Source of the DNA: Reyranella sp.
GTDB lineage: Bacteria; Pseudomonadota; Alphaproteobacteria; Reyranellales; Reyranellaceae
Assembly: GCA_017990895.1 (NCBI GenBank)
Contig: JAGNNA010000003.1
Coordinates: 1 to 39,398, forward strand
Reading direction: 5' to 3'
DNA: 39,398 nt
Shown: piece after piece, positions 33,365 to 39,398 of the stretch
Numbering within the stretch: the first letter of the stretch is position 1
How the letters are laid out: each line of letters opens with the position of its first letter
Made by a program: the position numbers and the translations under genes
Notes under the pieces: model-generated
What the model saw: only the letters and a program-made list of their open reading frames with translations
What the model was told of the DNA's origin: nothing
Database searches by the model: none

Positions 33365-34549
33365 TCAGGGATGCGGATTCTTCGGCGGATGCGCCTTGAC
33401 CGCCTCCTCGTTGATGTCGGCACCCCAGCCGGGCCGGGTGGGCACGATCAGTTCGCCATTCTGGATCACCGGCGGATGAGTCACCAGATCGTCCTTCCAC
33501 GGCACGTCGTCGATATCGATTTCCATGATGCGGAAGTTCGGCATGGCGGCGCACAGGTGCGCGCTCATCAGGGTCGACATGTGGCCGTAGAAATTGTGCG
33601 GCGCGCAGTTGATCTCGTAGGCCTCGGCCATCGACGCGATCTTCAGCGACTCCGCGAGCCCGTTCCACGGGACATCGATGATCGACACGTCGATCGAACG
33701 GTTCTCGAAGAAGGGCCGGAACTGGCGCCGACCGAACAGAGATTCGCAGGAGGCGATGGGCATCGAGGCGCGGTCGCGAATCAGGCGCAAGCCCTCGGGA
33801 TCGTAGGAATCGACCTCCATCCAGAAGAGATTGTAGGGCTCGCAGGCCCGCGCGACCTTGATGTATCCCTCGGTCTTGAAGTTGAAATTGGTATCGAGAA
33901 GGATGCCCATGTCATGGCCGGCGCCCTGCCGGAAGGCCGCGAGCCCGTCGGAGATCGCGCCCAGCACGGCGCCGTCGGCATTCAGCTCCGGCCCGCCGGG
34001 GCTGCGGCCAAAGCCCGGCTGGTACATGTTCGGCGGATCGAGATCGAAGCGGAAGATATTGGTCTTCAGCGCCTTGAAGCCGCGCTCCTTCACATGCCTG
34101 CCGAGCTTCACCAGATCATCGAGCGAGCGCACGGGTTCCACGCCCATCACCTCGGCATTGCGGAACCGGTAGCTGCCGCAGTGCGACCAGTAGAGCGGCA
34201 GCCGATCGCGTACCGGCCCGCCGAACATCTCGCAGACCGGGATGCCGAGCGCCTTGGCCTTGACGTCGATCAGCGCGTTCTCGATCGCGGCCATCGCCTG
34301 CTGGTTCATGCCGCCCGGCGCCTGGCGGGTGATGGCATAGATCGTCGACATGATGCGCTCGATCGGGCGCGGGTCCTGGCCGATCAGGCCCTGCGCCATG
34401 CGCCGGATGACGGCGGTGAGGCCGGCACTGCCATAGCCTTCGTTGTATTCGGACCAGCCGACCAGCCCGTCATCGGTCGTGATCTTGAGAAACGAGAAGT
34501 CGCGCCATCCGGCGTCGCAGTGGAGATCCTCGATTCTGGCGATTTTCAT
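33365..34549 (-). CDS. Mandelate racemase/enolase superfamily enzyme
   Basis: Predicted 394-residue TIM-barrel enzyme that abstracts a proton alpha to a carboxylate, using Mg2+. The capping domain begins MKIARIEDLHCDAGWRDFSF. In the barrel come LKTNIF (the base-region strand), ILLDTNFNF (first metal ligand), WMEVDSYDPEG (second), and PIASCESLFGRRQF (third). GGAGGAAAAAC directly before ATG 34549 sets the start. LDTNFNF and the SCES motif suggest a dehydratase-like member (galactonate or rhamnonate type), but the subgroup is open. It precedes the NIPSNAP gene by 17 bp. Confidence 0.92.
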   Translation of the reverse strand: MKIARIEDLHCDAGWRDFSFLKITTDDGLVGWSEYNEGYGSAGLTAVIRRMAQGLIGQDPRPIERIMSTIYAITRQAPGGMNQQAMAAIENALIDVKAKALGIPVCEMFGGPVRDRLPLYWSHCGSYRFRNAEVMGVEPVRSLDDLVKLGRHVKERGFKALKTNIFRFDLDPPNMYQPGFGRSPGGPELNADGAVLGAISDGLAAFRQGAGHDMGILLDTNFNFKTEGYIKVARACEPYNLFWMEVDSYDPEGLRLIRDRASMPIASCESLFGRRQFRPFFENRSIDVSIIDVPWNGLAESLKIASMAEAYEINCAPHNFYGHMSTLMSAHLCAAMPNFRIMEIDIDDVPWKDDLVTHPPVIQNGELIVPTRPGWGADINEEAVKAHPPKNPHP

Positions 34550-34631
34550 GTTTTTCCTCCCGAAGAGCTCGGAGCATAGACCAGCCAACGGCTACAGCGG
34601 GATTAAACAATGCCTTTAGGAAGTAGGGTCC

Positions 34632-34862
34632 GCTGCGCGTTCCAAGGATGCCAACACCAGCGATTTCCGCCGTGCTCTCGTCGATGAGACTGCAGGTATG
34701 CCGCTTGGGACATGGCGGATGGTTGATACGGTCGCAAGGCGGATAAGTATCGACTCGATGAGGCCGAACGCTGACTGTAGATTGCGCCAAACGTGGTTGG
34801 GCTGAGCACAGCATTCATTCTGTCCGGCTCCAGCAGGCGGGCCGCGACATCGCCGGCGACAA
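34632..34862 (+). pseudogene. Decayed tandem copy of the small gene at 34998
   Basis: Translating in three shifting frames gives pieces that line up with the 83-residue gene just downstream: RRALVDETAGMPLGTWRMVDTVARR against CAALADETSGMSAGSWRMLDTVASR (shown in parts: DETAGMPLGTWRM against DETSGMSAGSWRM), then DCAKRGWAEHSI against DCARRGWTQLAA, then SVRLQQAGRDI against TVRLKEEGQAV. Several frameshifts and stops occur between 34744 and 34783, and there is no start codon in frame. So this is a degenerate duplicate. It fills most of the gene-free stretch 34550-34997; the remaining bases 34863-34997 show nothing I can name. Confidence 0.7.
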
Positions 34863-34997
34863 GTGATGTGGATATCGCGACGAAGAGTGTCGACGGTAGT
34901 CTCGCCGATCTGACATAGGATGAAGCAGCGCCACACGAAGCCGAATATTTCGGGCGCTGAAAATTCGCAGCAGTCGCGAGACGCCTAGGAGTCACCC

Positions 34998-35249
34998 ATG
35001 TCTACGCAGTCAGTTCCGGACAACCGTGCGCGCGCCTTTTGCGCAGCCCTAGCGGACGAAACGTCCGGCATGTCGGCCGGCTCCTGGCGGATGCTCGATA
35101 CCGTCGCGTCGCGCATGCGTCTCGGCTTCTTCGAAGTGGAGGCTATCGCGAAGGATTGCGCGCGACGTGGATGGACACAGCTCGCAGCCGATACGGTCCG
35201 GCTCAAGGAAGAAGGCCAGGCGGTCGTCCTTCAGGGGCGGCGTGGCTAG
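34998..35249 (+). CDS. Small hypothetical protein with a decayed upstream paralogue
   Basis: Predicted 83-residue protein of unknown family, helical in character, with a conserved-looking core DETSGMSAGSWRMLDTVA (20-37) and ARRGWTQLAADTVRLKEEG (55-73). ATG 34998 is preceded by GACGCCTAGGAGT, an AGGAG site 7 bases away. Its coding status is supported by the decayed copy upstream, which keeps the same protein pattern despite frame loss. The 3' end overlaps the convergent acyl-CoA dehydrogenase gene by 47 bp. Role unknown. Confidence 0.65.
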   Translation: MSTQSVPDNRARAFCAALADETSGMSAGSWRMLDTVASRMRLGFFEVEAIAKDCARRGWTQLAADTVRLKEEGQAVVLQGRRG

Positions 35250-36462
35250 ACAGCACAGTTTTGTCGGTCGTTTGGGACGCAGACGCCCTGTCCGCCAACG
35301 CGGGCTGAACCTCTGTCGCCCCCAGTACGTTGCGGGCGATGACGAGCTTCTGGACTTCCGAGGCGCCTTCGTAGATGCGCATGGGCCGCACTTCCCGATA
35401 GAGCTGCCCGATGATTCCGCCTTCGACGACGCCCATGCCGCCGAAGAGCTGGACCGCGGAATCCACGACACGCTGAGCCGCTTCGGTCGCCACGAGCTTG
35501 GCGATCGACGCTTCGAGAGTGCTGCGGGAGCCTCGCGTGTCCTTTTGCCAGGCCGCGCGATAGACCGAGAGCGCGGCCGTTTCGACGTCGACAGTCATGT
35601 CGGCGAGCTTCGCCTGCACGCCCTCGAGCTGCGACATGCTGCGCCCGAACATGCGACGCTCGCGCACCCGGTGAAGGCTTTCATCCAGCGCACGCTTCGC
35701 TGCCCCGACAGCGGCCGCCCCGACCGACGGCCGGAAATAGTCGAAAGTCGCCATCGCGAGCTTGAAGCCCTCCCCGCGCGCTCCCAGCAACGCCGACTTC
35801 GGTAGGCGGCAAGCATCGAAGGTCAGCGAGCCGAGCGGGTGCGGCACGATGAGATCGATCGGCGTCGTCGAGAGGCCGGGAGCACCCGCGTCCACGATGA
35901 AAGCCGAAAGGCCGCGCGCGCCGGGCGCTTCTTCCGTGCGCGCCAGCACGATGTAGTGGTCGGCGATTCCCGCATTGGAGATCCAGGTCTTGTGCCCGTC
36001 CAGGACGAACCCATCGCCGTCCGTCCGGGCAGTTGTCGCGATGGCCGCCACGTCCGAGCCGGCGTCGGGTTCAGAGATGGCCAGCGCGGCGATGCTTTCT
36101 CCGGCACGGGCGGGCGGCAGATAGCGGCTCTTCTGTGCGGGCGTTCCATGCAGGCCGATCAGCGCGGTCCCCAGCCCCTGCATGGTGAACATCGCGTCGG
36201 CCAGGACGTTCCGGTAGGCAAGCGCCTCGCGGGCGATGCAGATAGCACGGACGTCGAATACGGCCTTGCCGCGCTCCGCATGCGGCACGACGATGTCAAG
36301 GAGGCCCGTACCGGCAAACGACCGGACGATCTGCCGTGCTTCCTCGAGGAGGTGGCCGGGCTTCGCCCCGTGAGCGGGACCACTCCAGGCCTTTGCCATT
36401 GCGGCCACGGCATGGTGGCGTGGTTCGAAGAACGGCAGATCTGCCGGAGCCCAGTCTTTCAT
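35203..36462 (-). CDS. Acyl-CoA dehydrogenase (last gene of the CoA-transferase operon)
   Basis: Predicted 419-residue flavoprotein. ALAISEPDAGSDVAAI and LDGHKTWISNAGIADHYIVLAR are the FAD and acyl-CoA binding segments; RRMFGRSMSQLEGVQAKLADM and FGGMGVVEGGIIGQLYREVR follow. RIYEGASEVQKLVIARNVL holds the Glu at the position of the catalytic base in short-chain and glutaryl-type members. It starts 3 bp after the stop of the first CoA-transferase, so it is tightly coupled. It probably oxidises the CoA ester made by the transferases. The last 30 residues are low-complexity and may be extension. Confidence 0.94.
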   Translation of the reverse strand: MKDWAPADLPFFEPRHHAVAAMAKAWSGPAHGAKPGHLLEEARQIVRSFAGTGLLDIVVPHAERGKAVFDVRAICIAREALAYRNVLADAMFTMQGLGTALIGLHGTPAQKSRYLPPARAGESIAALAISEPDAGSDVAAIATTARTDGDGFVLDGHKTWISNAGIADHYIVLARTEEAPGARGLSAFIVDAGAPGLSTTPIDLIVPHPLGSLTFDACRLPKSALLGARGEGFKLAMATFDYFRPSVGAAAVGAAKRALDESLHRVRERRMFGRSMSQLEGVQAKLADMTVDVETAALSVYRAAWQKDTRGSRSTLEASIAKLVATEAAQRVVDSAVQLFGGMGVVEGGIIGQLYREVRPMRIYEGASEVQKLVIARNVLGATEVQPALADRASASQTTDKTVLSSHAAPEGRPPGLLP

Positions 36463-36465
36463 GCT

Positions 36466-37659
36466 TCAGATGACTCCGGCCTGCTGCAGCGATTGGAGCT
36501 CGTCCGGCGTGAGGTTCAGCAACTGCCCATAGATTTCGGCATTGTGCTGGCCCGGATCGAAGACCATTCGACCCGGCTCCAGCGGCGTCCCACTCATCTT
36601 GAGGGGCTGCCCCGGCACGGGCATGTCGCCCATCGTCGGATGGGTCGCCGTGATCACCATCTGCCGGGCGCCGACCTGCGGATCGTCCAGCACCTCGCGA
36701 ACGTCGTTGACGACGCCGCACGGCACTTCCGCTTCCACCAATAGGGCGACGACTTCATCTTTCTTCCGTGGGCTGACCCAGTCCTGCACGACACGCTCGA
36801 CATCCTCGACGCGTCGGATCCTCGCTTCATTCGTCAGGTAGTCGGGATGATCGGCCAGGTTCGCCCGCCCGATGACACGGCACAGCCGCTTCCAGATCGC
36901 ATCGACGCCGGGCGCGATGTAGACGAAGCCGTCGGTCGCCTTGAAGACGTTTGCCGGCGCACTGTAGAGGCGCCGGTTGCCCACGCGCGGCAGCACCTCG
37001 CCGGTCAGCCCAAAATACGGCAGGTCCGCTTCGATCTGCGACACCGCGCTGTCGAGCAGGGAGACGTCGATCCATTGTCCTTCACCGGTGCGATCGCGGT
37101 GTTGAAGGGCCGCGAGTGCACCAATGGCGGCATTCAGTCCTGTCACCATGGCGGCGGTCGACGTTCCCGCCTTGAGCGGCGGGTCGTCGGCATCGCCATT
37201 CAGGCTCATCAGTCCGCCGACCGCCTGCGCGATCATGTCGAAGCCGCCGCGATCCTTGTAGGGGCCCGTCTGACCGAATCCCGTCACCGAGATCATGATC
37301 AGTCTGGGATTTACCTTGCGCAGGTCGTCGTAACCAAGGCCCTGCTGGGCCAGGAATCCGGGGCGATAGTTCTCGATCAGGATATCGGCTCTGCCAACCA
37401 GTTGCCGAAGGAGATCAGCGCCCCGCGCCTCCTTGAGGTTCAGCGTCACCGTCTTCTTGCCGCGGTTGTTCAGCGCGTAGTACACGCCGAAGCCACGTAC
37501 CAGCGGCGTTGCGCGCCGGTCGTCATTGCCGTTCGGTCGTTCGATCTTGATGACCTCCGCGCCAAGGTCACCGAGGATCTGGGCGCAAAGCGGCCCCGGG
37601 GTGAATTGCGACATGTCCAGGACACGGACGTGGCCCAGCGCCTTCTTGGGAATCGACAT
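36466..37659 (-). CDS. Class III CoA-transferase (CaiB/BaiF family)
   Basis: Predicted 397-residue enzyme that moves CoA between carboxylic acids via an aspartyl-CoA intermediate. GHVRVLDMSQFTPGPLCAQILGDLGAEVIKIE is the family start (cut: LDMSQFTPGPLCAQILGDLG), and RGGFDMIAQAVGGLM carries the catalytic Asp. NYRPGFLAQQGLGYDDLRKVNP and GEGQWIDVSLLDSAV follow. The gene is followed after 3 bp by an acyl-CoA dehydrogenase and preceded after 9 bp by a second CoA-transferase, so all are co-transcribed. Acid substrate unknown. Confidence 0.95.
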   Translation of the reverse strand: MSIPKKALGHVRVLDMSQFTPGPLCAQILGDLGAEVIKIERPNGNDDRRATPLVRGFGVYYALNNRGKKTVTLNLKEARGADLLRQLVGRADILIENYRPGFLAQQGLGYDDLRKVNPRLIMISVTGFGQTGPYKDRGGFDMIAQAVGGLMSLNGDADDPPLKAGTSTAAMVTGLNAAIGALAALQHRDRTGEGQWIDVSLLDSAVSQIEADLPYFGLTGEVLPRVGNRRLYSAPANVFKATDGFVYIAPGVDAIWKRLCRVIGRANLADHPDYLTNEARIRRVEDVERVVQDWVSPRKKDEVVALLVEAEVPCGVVNDVREVLDDPQVGARQMVITATHPTMGDMPVPGQPLKMSGTPLEPGRMVFDPGQHNAEIYGQLLNLTPDELQSLQQAGVI

Positions 37660-37668
37660 GCTCTTCCT

Positions 37669-38874
37669 TCAAACCTTTGATCTGCTGGCGGCCGGGCCGT
37701 CAGGGCGCTGGATCACGGCACCGGACTGGAGCCACTGGTCGATCTGCTGCCTGGAGAATCCGGCCTCCTCGAGGATCGCCACCGAGTGCTCTCCTAGATA
37801 GGGTGCGGCTTCCTGCCGGCGGCGAAGCTTTCGGTCGGGAATGCCGGGCAGAGAGATCGTTCCGAGTCCCGGCTGCTGGAAACTCTCGAACGTGCCGAGA
37901 TGACGTGCCTGGGGATGCGCCATGCATTGGGAATAGTTGCGAACGGGCGCATGCAGGATGTCGGCTTCCACGAGTTTCGCCGACCAATGGTCGACCGTCT
38001 GTCCCGAGAGCACGTCACCGATCAGGCTGTTGAGCAGGCCGACATTGGCCACGCGTGCCTTCATTCCGGAGAACTCCGGCCGTTCCAGCCATTCCGCATG
38101 GCCGAGCGCTGCGGCCAGGCGCGCGAACTGCTGGTCGTTCATGGTCACAACGTTGATCGAGCCGTCCTTCGCCTGGAACGTCCCATTGGGCGCCGTGAGG
38201 GCCACCGAGGCCCTTGCTTCCCGTTCGGGGTCCAGCGCGTGCTCTGCATAGTTGCCCACCAGCACCGCCGCGGACGTGTCGAAGAGATTGATCTCGATAT
38301 GCTCTCCCGTGCCGGATCGCGTCCGCTGGAAGAGCGCAGCGCCGACCGCCTGGGCCGCATACAGCCCGGCATTGAGATCGGCGAGGAAGATGCCCATTTT
38401 CCGCGGCGCCCCTTCTCCGCGATTGGAAAACATCAGGCCGGCATCCGCCTGGACGACGGAGTCGGTTGCCGGCGCCACCGAATAGGGACCGTCGAGACCG
38501 TAACCGGAGATCGAGACATAGATCAGGCCGGGATTTTCCTGGCGCAATGCCGTTGGATCCAGGCCGAGACGCACGGCGACGCCGGGCCGGAAGTTCTGCA
38601 CTACTACGTCGGCCTGCTTCGCAAGTTCGATCAGGATCGCGCGGCCGGCCGCTGTCGCGGCATCGACGCAGAGCCCCCGCTTGCCGCCGTTCATGGAGAT
38701 GGTGAGCGAACTGATGTCATCGCGCAGCACACCGACGCCCCTGGACCAGTCTCCGGCCGGCGGCTCAACCTTCACGATGTCGGCCCCTTGCTGCCAGAGG
38801 ACCTCGGCGCAATACGGTCCCGCCGCGCCTTGGCTCACGTCGAGGACCTTCAGACCTTCATAAGGCAACGACAT
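37669..38874 (-). CDS. Class III CoA-transferase (CaiB/BaiF family), second subunit or paralogue
   Basis: Predicted 401-residue CaiB/BaiF protein. LKVLDVSQGAAGPYCAEVLW and NFRPGVAVRLGLDPTALRQENP match the family. Near the catalytic site the sequence is VAPATDSVVQADAGLMFSNRG, where Asp aligns with the active-site aspartate region. It is more distant from its neighbour than two recent duplicates would be, so the pair may form a heteromer, as in the BbsEF benzylsuccinate system, or use separate substrates. It is 9 bp upstream of the first transferase gene and downstream of the Bug-type binding protein. ATG 38874 is supported by the normal N-terminus. Confidence 0.93.
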   Translation of the reverse strand: MSLPYEGLKVLDVSQGAAGPYCAEVLWQQGADIVKVEPPAGDWSRGVGVLRDDISSLTISMNGGKRGLCVDAATAAGRAILIELAKQADVVVQNFRPGVAVRLGLDPTALRQENPGLIYVSISGYGLDGPYSVAPATDSVVQADAGLMFSNRGEGAPRKMGIFLADLNAGLYAAQAVGAALFQRTRSGTGEHIEINLFDTSAAVLVGNYAEHALDPEREARASVALTAPNGTFQAKDGSINVVTMNDQQFARLAAALGHAEWLERPEFSGMKARVANVGLLNSLIGDVLSGQTVDHWSAKLVEADILHAPVRNYSQCMAHPQARHLGTFESFQQPGLGTISLPGIPDRKLRRRQEAAPYLGEHSVAILEEAGFSRQQIDQWLQSGAVIQRPDGPAASRSKV

Positions 38875-38901
38875 GCGCTACTCCGGCTGCACGCCGGCCG
38901 C

Positions 38902-39398
38902 CTAGGCAAGCTGGCGCCATTGCGTCAGGTCCGCCTTCAAGCGGGCCGCCAGCCCTGCGGGACCTTCACCGCTTGGTTCAGCACCGAAATCCCTGATCTT
39001 GACGATGATCGCCGAGTCCCGCAGCGCCTTGGCGACGCCGTCGTGGAACTTGTCGGCCACCGCCGACGGCAGGCCCTTCGGACCGAAGACCGCAAACCAG
39101 ACGCGGCAAACGACACCGGGAATGCCAAGCTCGCCGATCGTGGGAACGTCGGGCAGCACCGGCAGGCGCTTCTCGCTCGTTATGGCCAGGATCTTCGCCG
39201 TTCCCGACCGATGATGGGACATTGCCGAAACGGGCGTCGTGATGCCGGCGGGAATCACCCCGGAGACGACCTCCTGGAGCATCGGCGCCGCGCCCTTGTA
39301 CAGCACGTTCTCGAACGACAGCTTGCCTTTCTCCTTGATGAGGTCGCCGACCAGGCGGGCGGAGTTCTCGCTGCTGCCGATCGCGTACTTTCCCGGCT
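38902..39398 (-). CDS. Bug/TctC-family solute-binding protein, 5' part outside the window
   Basis: C-terminal 164 residues of a periplasmic binding protein of the tripartite tricarboxylate transporter group. The reading frame is open to the window edge (GKYAIGSSENSARLVGDLI). It has the typical order ENVLYKGAAPMLQEVVSGVI, LAITSEKRLPVLPDVPTI, VWFAVFGPKGLP and VAKALRDSAIIVKIRDFG. Full-length members are about 320 residues with a signal peptide, so about half is missing here. It precedes the CoA-transferases on the minus strand, 27 bp away, and probably captures the acid that the operon activates. Ligand unknown. Confidence 0.92.
   Translation of the reverse strand, partial: PGKYAIGSSENSARLVGDLIKEKGKLSFENVLYKGAAPMLQEVVSGVIPAGITTPVSAMSHHRSGTAKILAITSEKRLPVLPDVPTIGELGIPGVVCRVWFAVFGPKGLPSAVADKFHDGVAKALRDSAIIVKIRDFGAEPSGEGPAGLAARLKADLTQWRQLA

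Noticed and set aside
1-39398. CRISPR array, tRNA, rRNA or insertion sequence
   Set aside because: Scanned for spaced direct repeats, cloverleaf-like sequences and transposase motifs on both strands; none found. The 15-bp repeats at 12425 are coding.

Overview
The window looks like chromosome of a high-GC alphaproteobacterium. The flanks are very GC-rich and carry many catabolic genes: CoA-transferases, acyl-CoA dehydrogenases, GSTs, a Bug/TctC binding protein and paired small STAS-like proteins. This is typical of soil Rhodospirillales/Hyphomicrobiales; Reyranella-like is my guess by style only, and no rRNA or marker gene confirms it. I see no tRNA, rRNA, CRISPR array or intact insertion sequence.

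Layout. (1) 64-2789: two MFS transporters, the first with a frameshift. (2) 2790-5421: a clearly lower-GC accessory island with three co-directional genes: a HEPN-like protein, a winged-helix protein whose start overlaps it, and a retron-type reverse transcriptase. Between the last two lies a 158-bp gap that folds like a retron msr-msd RNA: a 17+5 bp hairpin, a smaller upstream hairpin, and flanking complementary ends. This is the most likely undescribed system in the window: a three-gene retron-like anti-phage cassette with a HEPN effector. (3) 5422-10842: two paralogous TetR/AcrR regulators and two paralogous STAS-like proteins around a GST, a cold-shock protein with its terminator, a small hypothetical gene, and an FAD monooxygenase broken by a TGA. 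(4) 10879-13430: a SET-domain protein and a decayed DUF3300-DUF2950 pair with several lesions. (5) 13449-17055: a PEP-mutase/isocitrate-lyase family enzyme, an orphan family-5 ABC solute-binding protein and a quinone-oxidoreductase-like MDR enzyme. (6) 17120-22610: an overlapping LytS/LytTR two-component operon, divergent from a 1165-residue cellulase-like protein (CBM2, four Calx-beta domains, a GH5 catalytic domain nested inside a fifth Calx-beta domain, CBM2). (7) 22701-30196: an acyl-CoA dehydrogenase pair, a methyltransferase, a YtcJ-like amidohydrolase, a COG0523 GTPase, a D-2-hydroxyacid dehydrogenase and a GST. (8) 30207-34549: a palindromic REPIN-like element, a solitary molybdopterin-binding hydroxylase subunit, a NIPSNAP protein and an enolase-superfamily enzyme. 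(9) 34632-35249: a small unknown gene preceded by its own decayed tandem copy. (10) 35203-39398: a minus-strand catabolic operon running from a partial Bug binding protein through two class III CoA-transferases to an acyl-CoA dehydrogenase.

How they work together. Region 10 reads as uptake of an organic acid, CoA activation by transfer, then alpha,beta-dehydrogenation. The LytS/LytTR pair may control the divergent cellulase. The island is functionally separate from its metabolic neighbours. At least four genes in the first 13.5 kb are interrupted, so either this strain is losing accessory functions there or the assembly has local base errors; read-level evidence is needed to decide.
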